Position numbers and translations under genes: made by a program | From: Morinoia aosen | Taxonomy: Eukaryota > Arthropoda > Malacostraca > Amphipoda > Talitridae | NCBI GenBank assembly: GCA_030386875.1 | Contig: CM059570.1 | Coordinates: 29,388,192-29,452,191 of the forward strand | Direction: 5' to 3' | Length of the DNA stretch: 64,000 nt | Notes under the pieces: model-generated | The model's input: only the letters and a program-made list of their open reading frames with translations | Told to the model about the DNA's origin: nothing | Databases searched by the model: none | Shown here: in pieces, positions 10,410 to 21,015 of the stretch | How positions within the stretch are numbered: the first letter of the stretch is position 1 | Layout: each line of letters starts with the position of its first letter

Positions 10410-11050
10410 ACCTCAGCTGCACCACCATTATCACCACAGTGCCCTGACATCATCACACGAAATTCCCCTCTCTCACAACACACACTTCACAATTTTCACA
10501 ACGTTCAGTTTGTCACTCACACTACATGCATTGCTCCATTCTAACACCCTACAACACATCACCCTCATCACACATTTCTTCTACCAACCAGCACCATGCG
10601 CCACTCCACTCTCACCACACACAACAAGCCTTCCTCACCACACATTCCCCCTATCCCAATGTACCACACACAACACTCACCACATACAGCACACACCTCA
10701 AAACGTACAGTTCACACACACAACACTTCCAACTCATCCCACGCAACACTACACCCTCATCCCAATCACCGCTTACATCACACCCGAGCACCATTCCCAC
10801 AGCCGCACCACACACAACACACAACCCTCACAATGCAAATTGCAACACACTCACAACACCTCATCACCCTCACCTCTCCTCCACCCGGGCATCACTCCCA
10901 CTTCCATCACCACACCTCATCACATCACCACTCGCACCACCACCCGAGCACCACCCTCACAACGCACAGTTCAACACTCACACCACTGCACCTCATCACA
11001 TCACCACTCGCACTACCATCCGAGCACCAGTCCCACAGCCGAGGCACCAG
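10410..11050. repeat. CA-rich cryptic repeat tract
   Basis: About 640 bp almost devoid of G on this strand, with recurring ACACAACAC, CATCACCAC and CCGAGCACCA words. A block of about 75 bp recurs loosely after 10780. All three + frames are open for over 450 bp because stop codons need bases that are rare here. I regard the frames as artefacts. Confidence 0.7.
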
Positions 11051-11192
11051 ATAACTTTAAACAAGCTCGCATGCTAGCGGCCTCCTGGTGAGGCCGGGAG
11101 GGTGTGTAGCAATTGCGGAAATCGAGGCCAATTTATTTAGAAACTTGGCCAGTGGCTTGGGGGGGGCAACCCTCCCTAGCAGCTGACCTCTC

Positions 11193-11978
11193 ACGGCCCA
11201 CACCCACGCTAATGTATGCCTGGACGGCCCACACCCACGCTAATGTATGCCTGGACGGCCCACACCCACGCTAATGTATGACTGGACGGCCCACACACAC
11301 GCTAATGTATGCCTGGACGGCCCACACCCACGCTAATGTATGCCTGGACGGCCCACACCCACGCTAATGAATTCTTGGACGGCCCACACCCACGCTAATG
11401 TATGCCTGGACGGCCCACACCCACGCTAATGTATGCCTGGACGGCCCACACCCACGCTAATGTATGCCTGGACGGCCCACACCCACGCTAATGTATGCCT
11501 GGACGGCCCACACCCACGCTAATGTATGCCTGGACGGCCCACACCCACGCTAATGTATGCCCGGACGGCTGTACTCACGCTAATGTATGCCTGGACGGCC
11601 CACACCCACGCTAATGTATGCCTGGACGGCCCACACCCACGCTAATGTATGCCTGGACGGCCCACACCCACGCTAGCCTGGACGGCCCACACCCACGCTA
11701 ATGTATGCCTGGACGGCCCACACCCACGGTAATGTATGCCTAGACGGCCCACACCCACGCTAATGTATGCCCAGACGGCTGCACTCACGCTAATGTATGC
11801 CTGGACGGCCCATACCCACGCTAATATATGCCTGGACGGCTATACCTACGCTAATATATGCCTGGACGGCCCATACCCACGCTAATGTATGCCTGGACGG
11901 CCCACACCCACGCTAATGTATGCTTGGACGGCCTACAACCACTCTAAAGTATGCCTGGACGGCCTACACCCATGCAAA
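11193..11978. repeat. 31-bp minisatellite
   Basis: About 25 copies of a unit starting ACGGCCCACACCCACGCTAA and ending TGTATGCCTGG. One copy near 11673 lacks the TAATGTATG segment. Variants with CTGTACTCACG or CTGCACTCACG occur near 11566 and 11777. The right edge decays into unique DNA. Confidence 0.95.
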
Positions 11979-13055
11979 TATATGCCTTGTCTGCAGAGTT
12001 CAGGTGCAGCATATTATTTCAAACATTTAAATACGTTTTACCCTTGTATATATATGAATGCTTGAACGTTAATAACAAGCATTTCAACTTAACGATCTGC
12101 TTGATAGAAGCAAGGTTCTATCACCTCGCTATGCATGCTGGTCCTGAGAAATAAAGCACAGTATCTCATAGTACAGGTTATGGTTTTGTCGGGAAAATGA
12201 TGTTTAGCTACAGTCGGTGTTGATCCATGCAGGTGTCAATCAGTATGCGTGTGTGAAATCGCGAGCGACATAGTTGTCGTTAGTCATGCGTACTGAGTGG
12301 GCCTTGGAAATGAGTAGCTTTTGAAGGATTTTTTATAGCTTTGAAAAAGTTTTAAGCATCTTTTGAAGTAAAAGGTTTTGAAGCTTTTGAAAATCTTATA
12401 AGGCAACTCTTAAAGCTTGAGAAAAGCTTTTGAGAAGCTTTTAAAAGACAAAAATATTTCACGGATAAGAAGATTTCATTATTTGAGTATTTTAATCATA
12501 GCCTTCTATACTTTCATTTAATACAGTAATCCATAATAATTAAACGTAGTTAGCTAAATATATATGTGCTCTACCTATTTCATACCTCGTGGACAACTTG
12601 CCCCAGCTTTAGCGTAAAGGAATACCTAAATCTGATGAAATTTTTCCTCGTTCATTCAAATGCGCTCATTTACTTGCAACCTCAAACTCCGCACTTGATA
12701 AATATAAATAAACAAACAAGAAAATATATTCAAATAAATAAGTACACACACCGTAGGAAAAATAACTTTTAAATTTGAAGACAGCTTTCTATCTTGCACA
12801 CGACGCACGGCGTATGGTCCGACCGTACAAGGTGCTTCATACGTCTCGCGCCAAGTGCAGGGAATTTTAACAAGGCTGCCCAAAAAATACCCCAAGCCCG
12901 AGAGCACACCGTCCAGCACGCGCAGTATATATTGCTTTATGGTTTTGTCGCCGAATGTTCATGAATATTTGACCGCCTCAGCCTGGGCGTACGGTCAATG
13001 TCCCCGGAACTTTTTCCTTGTTTGTTTGCTGAGCTGAATTTTGAGGTGGCTCTCG
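11979..13055. other. Unique DNA
   Basis: 12300-12450 is a simple-sequence tract of AGCTTTTGA-type words. 12780-13040 is relatively GC- and CpG-rich, and its minus frame (near 12919 down to 12770) begins MLDGVLSGLGYFLGSLVKI. It could be an exon, but I could not place convincing splice sites on either side. Confidence 0.3.
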
Positions 13056-13545
13056 AGTGAAAGTTAACGCGGCCGGACATGTGCACACGGAATTTTAGAG
13101 TTAGAACCGCTGGACGTAGAAGTAGAACTCTGAAATTACAGGGCTGGACATGCGGAGAGGGAATTCTAAATCAACGCTGGTGGACATGTAGAGGCAGGAA
13201 CTCTAAATTTACAGGGCTGAACATGCGGAAAGTTAGAACCACTTGACAAAGGCGTAGGAACTCTAAAGTTACAGGGCCTGAAATGCAGAGAAAAATTGTA
13301 AACTAACACTGGCGTACATGCGTAGACAGAATTCTTAAGTTAGGATGATAGGTCAAAAGAGTCAAACCTTAAAATTAACAAGTCTAGACATAGGAAGTAG
13401 GAACTCTAAATATACGCAGCCGGACATGCGAAGAATGAATCCTAAAGTTAGAACCACTGGGCATAGAAGTAAGGCTAGGGACTCTAAAATTAAACATGGA
13501 TGGTCATAGGAAGAAAAAATTCTCAAGCTACAAAAACTGGAAATA
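13056..13545. repeat. Degenerate tandem repeat of about 45 bp
   Basis: About eleven diverged copies built around GGACATGCG, GGAACTCTAAA and TTACAGGGCTG words. Copy length varies. Confidence 0.75.
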
Positions 13546-14004
13546 GCGAGAAGGTACTTAAAATATTCTCCAGATATTGAACGTAGGTATTTAAAACAAA
13601 CTATTTCACAAGACAATTTTTGTTTTAAATTTAAAAATTTGAGCTTTTTGGAATTTCCTGCAGAAACTGATTGAGATGAAATTCAGTGCGAAAACAGTAG
13701 GCACGTAACAACTCTTAAGACTTGACAAGGATCTGTGAAATTTTAACCACAAAGGCATCAAAGGACGGGAGTTCCTTTTTTCGAAATATTTCCTTTTGTT
13801 AAACGTTTCCAACTGAACTTGTCCAAAATTTGACAGTTTACCGAAAAAAAAATTACAAGTGAGAAGGAGCTCCGACTAATTCAAAGTTTCTGATTCTATA
13901 GCGCTCCCCGAACGCCATTTTTTCTACTTTTTATCACAGTTGTTTGAAATCTTCATGGCACTCACGAGGGACTCACAATAATAGGAATTATGATTTATTA
14001 TTAG
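13546..14004. other. AT-rich unique DNA
   Basis: Short minus frames at 13362-13812 overlap the degenerate repeat and lack support. No feature seen. Confidence 0.3.
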
Positions 14005-14260
14005 ACACTGAACAGGGATAATTTTATGCAATGGATGTGCGTTTAATTTTTATATTAATTGATTAATGAACAACAGGGGTAATTATATCCAATGGATGTA
14101 CGTTTAATTTTTATATTAATTGATTATTGAACAACAGGGGTAATTATATCCATTGGATGTACAATTGACTTTTAATTAATTGATTAATGAACAACAAGGA
14201 TAATTTTATCCACAGGATCGTCATTTGACTATAAGTTATGGATTGAAAGCTAGTTTAATC
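14005..14260. repeat. 61/62-bp tandem repeat
   Basis: Four copies of a unit containing AATGGATGTACGTTTAATTT and ending ATTGATTAATGAACAACAGG. The last copy is the most diverged. Confidence 0.88.
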
Positions 14261-14610
14261 CATTAAATTCGCTCGATGCAGTCAGAGTGACGATACCTGG
14301 CATCAATCTTTCATTCTCAAATACACCATAGCATTTTTGTACAGAGATACATTGAGCACATCTTTCAATATAGTTCACATGAAAGTTCATATAGTTCATC
14401 TTTAAGTTTTAAGAAAGTATAGTTCATATTGTACATTTTCGTATAGTATCATTATGAACTATAGTATTTCATATAGTATCATGATTCATATCATACATTT
14501 CCTCAATATATGTATTAAAATATCCACTATATCAGTATAACTTCAACACACTGTATACCCAGTATATTTTCAAACAAGGTAAATAATTTAATTTGACTTC
14601 CGACGTGCAG
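14261..14610. other. AT-rich DNA with TAGTTCATAT words
   Basis: Irregular repeats of ATAGTTCATAT and TATAGTATCAT fill 14370-14500. No gene. Confidence 0.35.
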
Positions 14611-14615
14611 TGCAG

Positions 14616-14759
14616 ATATTTGAGGAACATTTCGCGCATTTCTCCCGAAGAATTCATTCTTCAGCAAATGGTGCGGAATATTTCGGTCAAAGGGAGAGTT
14701 GTACTAATATGCTCAAAGAAATCCTTCCTGGAAATTCAGCTGAGAGTGAAGGGCATTGA
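14616..14759 (+). CDS. Possible terminal coding exon, unnamed
   Basis: Two tandem acceptor-like sites (CGTGCAG and TGCAG, ending at 14610 and 14615) precede a segment with balanced coding-like composition. Starting at 14616 the frame reads IFEEHFAHFSRRIHSSANGA and stops at TGA 14757-14759. An alternative frame stays open to TAA at 14788 and reads YLRNISRISPEEFILQQM. A tandem AATAAATAAA polyadenylation-like signal sits at 14783-14792, which suits a last exon. The pyrimidine tract before the acceptor is weak and the true frame is undecided. No family recognised. Confidence 0.25.
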   Translation: MFEEHFAHFSRRIHSSANGAEYFGQRESCTNMLKEILPGNSAESEGH

Positions 14760-14782
14760 AAAAGATGAAACATGCACAGAAA

Positions 14783-14792
14783 ATAAATAAAA
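14783..14792 (+). terminator. Poly(A) signal candidate
   Basis: Overlapping AATAAA hexamers follow the open frame ending at 14759/14790. Such hexamers are common by chance in AT-rich DNA, so the value depends on the exon call. Confidence 0.25.
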
Positions 14793-14821
14793 GGGCTGAC
14801 GTAACCGAGTTTGAACCAATG

Positions 14822-15003
14822 TTTAGTTTAGAAATTGAACCTAGGGAGAACTTGTGTGGTTGGAGCGTTAGGAGTTGGAAAGTTAATCCTAATGTAATAG
14901 CTAATGCTAATATTTAGTTCAGAAATTGAACCTAGGGAGAACTTGTGTGGTTGGAGCGTTAGGAGTTGGAAAGTTAATCCTAATGGAATAGCTAATGCTA
15001 ATG
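14822..15003. repeat. 91-bp tandem duplication
   Basis: Two copies that differ at very few positions, each starting TTTAGTT(T/C)AGAAATTGAAC. The near identity implies a recent duplication. Confidence 0.93.
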
Positions 15004-15229
15004 TTAACAACAATTGTTACTAGCAAATGATGTCAAATGATTGTTAGGCATAACTTTAACGGCAATGATCACAGCTCAATGATATTGAATGAAATGATTG
15101 TTTTTGTTTTTATCTTCAACAATGATTGTAATTTAATGATATCATTACGCTTGCTGCTGCTACTACAATCAACAAAAAATCATTAATATTATCACTGAAA
15201 CAATTCCGCTGTACTCATTAGCAAAATTA

Positions 15230-16620
15230 ATTAATATAATTTGAACAAACATAGCTTTACTCATTAAAAAAATACTAACATTACCATTAAAACAATATCG
15301 CCTTACTCAAAAATTAAAATGATCAATATAAACATTAAAAAAGATCGCTTTACTCATCACAAAGTAATTATAATTACCATTAAAAAATATCGTTTGACTC
15401 ATTAAAAAAATAATTATAATTACAATTAAACAAGATCGCTTTACTCATCACAAAAAATAATCATAATTACCATTAGACAAGATCGCTTTACTCAACACAA
15501 AAAATAATCATAATTACCATTAGACAAGATCGCTTTACTCAACACAAAAATAATCATAATTACCATTAGACAAGATCGCTTTACTCATCACCATAATAAT
15601 CATAATTACCATTAGACAAGATCGCTTTACTCATTACAAAAATAATCATAATTACCATTAGACAAGATCGCTTTACTCATCACAAAAATAATCATAATTA
15701 CCATAAGACAAGATCGCTTTACTCATCACAAAAATAATCATAATTACCATAAGACAAGATCGCTTTACTCATCACAAAAATAATCATAATTACCATTAGA
15801 CAAGATCGCTTTACTCATTACAAAAATAATTATAATTACCATTAAACAAGATCGCTTTACTCATCACAAAAATATTCATAATTACCATAAGACAAGATCG
15901 CTTTACTCATCACAAAAATAATCATAATTACCATTAGACAAGATCGCTTTACTCAACACAAAAATAATCATAATTACCATTAGACAAGATCGCTTTACTC
16001 ATCACAAAAAATAATCATAATTACCATAAGACAAGATCGCTTTACTCATCACAAAAATAATCATAATTACCATTAGACAAGATCGCTTTACTCAACACAA
16101 AAATAATCATAATTACCATTAGACAAGATCGCTTTACTCATCACAAAAATAATCATAATTACCATTAGACAAGATCGCTTTACTCAACACAAAAATAATC
16201 ATAATTACCATTAGACAAGATCGCTTTACTCATCACAAAAATAATCATAATTACCATAAGACAAGATCGCTTTACTCATCACAAAAATAATCATAATTAC
16301 CATTAGACAAGATCGCTTTACTCAACACAAAAATAATCATAATTACCATTAGACAAGATCGCTTTACTCATCACAAAAATAATCATAATTACCATTAGAC
16401 AAGATCGCTTTACTCAACACAAAAATAATCATAATTACCATTAGACAAGATCGCTTTACTCATCACAAAAATAATCATAATTACCATAAGACAAGATCGC
16501 TTTACTCATCACAAAAATAATCATAATTACCATTAGACAAGATCGCTTTACTCATCACAAAAATAATCATAATTACCATTAGACAAGATCGCTTTAATCA
16601 CAGAAAAAATTATAATTACC
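15230..16620. repeat. 46-bp minisatellite with a 230-bp higher-order unit
   Basis: About 25-28 copies of a 46-bp unit built from ATAATCATAATTACCATTAG and ACAAGATCGCTTTACTCATC. Copies before 15400 are degenerate. The variant TTACCATAAG recurs at 16021, 16251 and 16481, exactly 230 bp apart. TCATCAC and TCAACAC alternate between these points, so a block of five units has been copied as one. Confidence 0.94.
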
Positions 16621-16914
16621 AATAATACAATATATCTTCACACATCCCAACACTACTCAGGGCCGCAATTCATGCCACTGAGTAACTGGATCACGCAAAT
16701 GGCAAGTCCCCAGAATTTAATGGCTGGCGAGTATACAGTTTCGTATTCAATACTCATGTTTTTTTGTGAATGTGGAGTTCGATACAAGTATTGACTTCAC
16801 CGACCGAAATAATTGGATTCTGTGAAAGAATGCGCTTGTTGGAGAACTTAACAAGCCATTAAAAATTTAATGGTTGGCGTTTGCAGATCTCGTGTTGCCA
16901 TCTGTGAACTGATG
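16621..16914. other. Unique DNA
   Basis: Moderately AT-rich unique sequence between two arrays. No feature seen. Confidence 0.35.
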
Positions 16915-17616
16915 TGCTGCCTTGATCCAGGAGTTGCATCAGGTGATGTGTTGATGAAGGAGTTGCACTAAGTGATGTGTTGATGCAGGAGTTGCATCAG
17001 GTGATGTATTGATGCAGGAGTTGCATCACAGTGATGTGTTGATGCATGAGTTGCATCTGGTGATGAGTTGATGCAGGAGTTGCATCAGGTGATGAGTTGG
17101 TGCAGGAGTTGCACTAGGTGATGTGTTGGTGCATGAGTTGCATCAAGGCGATGTGTTGATGCAGGAGTTGCATCAAGTGATGTGTTGATGCAGGAGTTGC
17201 ATCACAGTGATGTGTTGATGCATGAGTTGCATCTGGTGATGTGTTGATGCAGGAGTTGCATCAGGTGATGTGTTGGTGCAGGAGTTGCATCAGGTGATGT
17301 GTTGATGCAGGAGTTGCATCAGGTGATGTGTTGATGCAGGAGTTGCATCAGGTGATGTGTTGGTGCAGGAGTTGCATCAGGTGATGTGTTGATGCAGGAG
17401 TTGCATCAGGTGATGAGTTGATGCAGGAGTTGCATCAGGTGATGAGTTGATGCAGGAGTTGCATCAGGTGATGAGTTGATGCAGGAGTTGCATCAGGTGA
17501 TGAGTTGATGCAGGAGTTGCATCAAGTGATGAGTTGATGCAGGAGTTGCATCAGGTGATGTGTTGATGCAGGAGTTGCATCAGGTAATGTGTTGTTGCAG
17601 GAGTTGCATCAAGCAC
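16915..17616. repeat. 29-bp minisatellite with a built-in hairpin
   Basis: About 24 copies of a unit containing GATGCAGGAGTTGCATC, in which GATGCA and TGCATC are complementary arms around GGAGT. Variants (TGGTGCAGG, GTGATGAGTTG) are clustered rather than random. Confidence 0.95.
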
Positions 17617-18310
17617 TGTCTACTTAAGTGCATATAACGTTCATTCATCAAATAACTAGTTTTGTGCCAGGTTAGCCCTTTTGTTTCCCCAGAAGTGATT
17701 CTAAATGTAAGTTTTTTGTTTCCATGAACGTGAGTTGAGTTTTGTAGCATCAGATCAAAGAATTACGTAATTACACGCTAATACTTTCACATTTTCACAC
17801 TATATAAACGATATTGGTTGTTATTGCGGGCTGGCTTCGCTTCAAAGAAATACTCTAAAACGGAATGCCAATGCAATGGGTTTAATCTCCTCTGAAACAA
17901 TTTATTACATTTGAATCATGTTAAATTTCCGTCTTAAACAAAAAATATTGGTTGTTGTTGTTGTAAACTAAGTTTACTTCGAAGAAATACCCTAACAGGA
18001 TATGCTAGGGGAATCAATCGCTTTTATTTAAGAAAATATGTTCAGCGGCGCTCACTCAATTGATTTCTCACCCTATCTGTTCCATTTGATCATCTATTTG
18101 TGCGTTTAAATTACGCAGAACGGAAATTTTACATTACACAGAACGTAACGCGTTTCTGCCTGAGCAACATCTATTAATTCCAAGATCCCTTACATCTAAT
18201 GAAGTTCCAACTGAAGTCTAAGCGGATTCCCTCAATCATTTAGACAGGAGCCGCAAATTTCTACGGACAATTGCTCCCAGGATTTCATGCACGAAAGATT
18301 CCAATTAAGT
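17617..18310. other. Unique DNA with a 135-bp direct duplication
   Basis: ATATTGGTTGTT occurs near 17808 and 17946. Each is followed by TTC(G/A)AAGAAATAC and a GGATATGC/GGAATGCC phrase. No supported gene. Confidence 0.4.
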
Positions 18311-18314
18311 TTAC

Positions 18315-18453
18315 CTCATCAGAGATAGAGAAAGAAGCCGTAGCGAAACACGTCGCGTTCTGAACAGACGGCGCAACTGTTCATTTGTCCCTGCAGCTGA
18401 AGCTCCACCGGTGCAATAATTCACGACTGCACGGCTGTTTTTGAACGGACACT
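18315..18453 (-). promoter_or_regulatory. Possible TATA promoter and first exon
   Basis: On the minus strand TTTAAAAG (18482-18475) lies 29 bp upstream of the A in GCAGTG (18453), a plausible initiator spacing. The sequence downstream is GC-richer and ends in GATGAG followed by GTAAAC at 18314, a passable donor. A frame from 18619 stays open across the whole region but stops at the donor. I offer this as a weak promoter/5' exon model only. Confidence 0.22.
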
Positions 18454-18734
18454 GCTCCTGTGATGCCGGTGCTGCTTTTAAATGAAAAAGAGCCTCATTT
18501 GCAATGGAAATCAGCGCGTGAGACAGGGGAATGAACTCGTGACAATCTCCTATTGGAGCAGCTTTGAATGAATTTTTGGCTGCCTTCTGATCGTTTGTGC
18601 ATGTGAGTACACAGCTCACATTTCATGCATTTGCAATTGAAGTCATTCGTCATGTCACTCCACTCTTATGCAACTCATCGAGTTGCAGTGAGCTTCTGAA
18701 AAGAAAATTATCGGAATTTATGTTAAAACACGGT

Positions 18735-18890
18735 GATAAATGTGGCAAAGAAATGCCCAACTGTGCCTTGAATTTAGAAGGTAAATACCATAACAGTATC
18801 TTGAATTATCGACAGAAATATCAACACTGTTTCTCGATTGCAGGAGAGAAATGCCAAAACTGTTCATTCTTCATGCATAAATGTTATACC
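18735..18890. repeat. Degenerate repeat of about 33 bp
   Basis: Four to five diverged copies with AAATGCC(C/A)AACTGT-type starts. The overlapping + frame (18597-18902) is cysteine-rich because of this periodicity and is not called as a gene. Confidence 0.6.
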
Positions 18891-19174
18891 CAAATACTTT
18901 GACCCATGAGGTTATTTGTCAGGCTAAATAACGTAGTATTCATTAGCGTACGATGTTTCACTACTCCGCACTGCACATTGGACGCATCATTTCTGGAATA
19001 TTCTCGCCCCGGTGACTGAGAATTCCGTGAGTCCACGTGACTGACGGGCCATCCGAGTATGAAACATATTTCGCTGACGCAGCAATCACAAATCTGCGAG
19101 TCTGAGCTTTGCCAACAAAGCGTTACCCAGAAGAGGGCATAAGACAGAACCTTGGGGAGCGCTGACGGTCACGG
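18891..19174. other. Unique DNA
   Basis: No feature seen. Confidence 0.3.
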
Positions 19175-19335
19175 CGAAACTTTGAAACCTCGAGGGATTT
19201 TAAACTTGAATCACGGAAGGATTTAGGATATGAAACCTGGAGGGATTTAAAATTTGAAACATGGAGGGATTTTGAATTTAAAACCTGGCAGGATTTAAAA
19301 ATTGAAACCTGGAGGGATTTGAGATTTGAAACAAC
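19175..19335. repeat. 24-bp degenerate repeat
   Basis: About seven copies of TGAAACCTGGAGGGATTTAA with variable spacers. Related words (TTTGAAACCCGAAG) continue to about 19500. Confidence 0.8.
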
Positions 19336-20217
19336 TTCTCCTCAGAAATTTTACAATGTATCTATGTTTGAAACATCCTTAAAAATCGTTCCGTATTTAA
19401 TTTTTTTACGGTGAAACTTTGAAACCCGAAGAAAGTTAGAATTTAAAACAATTTCTTCTCAGAAATGCAATCAAGGAATTAATATCTGAAACATCCTTCG
19501 AACAAAATAATTCTGAATTCGGTTTTCCAGTTTAATTTCTCCAGCGACTTTTACTACATGTTTCTCTTCGTTTATTTATACGGACAAATATAACCTGAGT
19601 AATTCGTCAAATACAATGAAGAATTTCTACAGAAAATTGCAAGTTTCGTATTTATAGTAAAATTTAAACTGGTATAGCTGCGATGACTCTGATTTGCAAC
19701 TTGAGTTGAACATCGTAATACTTGAACAACTTCGACTAATTTTTTAATTATGTCTAAGCTTACACTGGCATGAAATGATATCATATGTCTTTTATCGGCT
19801 GCATTATTCAATAATGACACTGACGATGATCAAGATCTGATGTTCTCAAAATTAATTAAAAATCTGACCACACTTATTTGCATCCGTCGGCTAACCGAAC
19901 TGCAGCGGCGAAACCATTGGTTCCCATTGTCAGGTATATCTGTAAACCATTCACCACAAAACGGAACTTCAAAGTCAGTTGGGCACCCGAAACGAATACA
20001 AAATTTATTCATTGCGACGCGCATCACAACCGAACCCAAATTTGAAAGCCCCGACTTTATATCGCAGCGGCCTGTGATATAATTGCGCACTCCATGCGAA
20101 GGCCGCATTTTGCTCAAAGTCGCAAACGGAGCTCAGCATACCAATGATCCTGACCGGAGGCAACGATCCGCAAAAACGGGCCGCGTTCTGACCAACTTTA
20201 TGGCTGGAATACCTCAG
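19336..20217. other. Unique DNA
   Basis: Open frames exist on both strands around 19830-20117. The + frame contains TELQRRNHWFPLSGISV, and the minus frame is equally long. Neither has splice signals I could fix, so neither is called. Confidence 0.3.
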
Positions 20218-20690
20218 GTTTGCTAGCGTTTGCGTCTCGAGAAGATTGAATCTACGCCAGAGAGGATGATTCTATCGAGGGTTTATCGCTGGATTGCCTG
20301 TAGAGTTTGCTAGCGTTTGCGTCTCGAGAAGATTGAATCTACGTCAGAGAGGATGATTCTGTCAAGGGTTTATCGTTGGAGTGCCTGTAGAGTTTGCTAG
20401 CGTTCGTGTCTCTAGAAGATTGAATCTACGCTAGAGAGGATGATTCTGTCAAGGGTTTATCGTTGGAGTGCCAGTAGAGTTTGCGAGCGCTTGCGTCTCG
20501 AGAAGATTGAATCTACGCCAGAGAGGATGATTCTGTCAAGGGTTTATCGTTGGATTGCCTGTAGAGTTTGCGAGTGTTCGTGCCTCGCGAAGATTGAATC
20601 TACGCCAGAGAGGCTGATTCTGTCAAGGGTTTATCGTTGGATCGCCTGTAGAGTTTGCGAAGATTGAATCTACGCCAGAGAGGCTGATTC
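20218..20690. repeat. 87-bp minisatellite
   Basis: Copies start at 20218, 20305 and 20392 (GTTTGCTAGCG), with about 5.5 copies in total and the last truncated. The unit is 29 codons, so a + frame stays open. Substitutions between copies change the peptide freely. Confidence 0.94.
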
Positions 20691-21012
20691 TGGCTATAAA
20701 GGATGACTCCATAAAAGATGATTAACTGTATTGAATATTTAAACTATATTGAAATGACCATTGAATATCTAAAACTCTAGTGAAATAATTATTGAATATT
20801 TAAAATAACATTGAAAAGACCATTGGATATGAATATTTAAATTATGAATATTTTATATTAGGAATTTTTAAAATATGAATATGAATGTTTAAAAATGTAT
20901 TTAGCTACCTGTTTGAATTCTAGACGTTATGCTGAAATTTTATACACCTCACACCGATATTTTAGGCTGTTAATTTATTTATTTGCAGCAGATGCGCAGT
21001 GAGAATAATTTT
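20691..21012. other. AT-rich transition
   Basis: Loose GAATATTTAAA words at 20730-20900. No gene. Confidence 0.4.
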
Positions 21013-21015
21013 TGG

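Noticed and set aside
10510-11091. Three overlapping His/Thr/Pro-rich ORFs
   Set aside because: The tract has almost no G, so stops are rare in all + frames. Low-complexity DNA is sufficient explanation.
18311-18619. 102-codon minus ORF as a gene
   Set aside because: It covers the possible TATA, start and donor of a weaker promoter model and stops at the donor. Composition alone does not support a protein.
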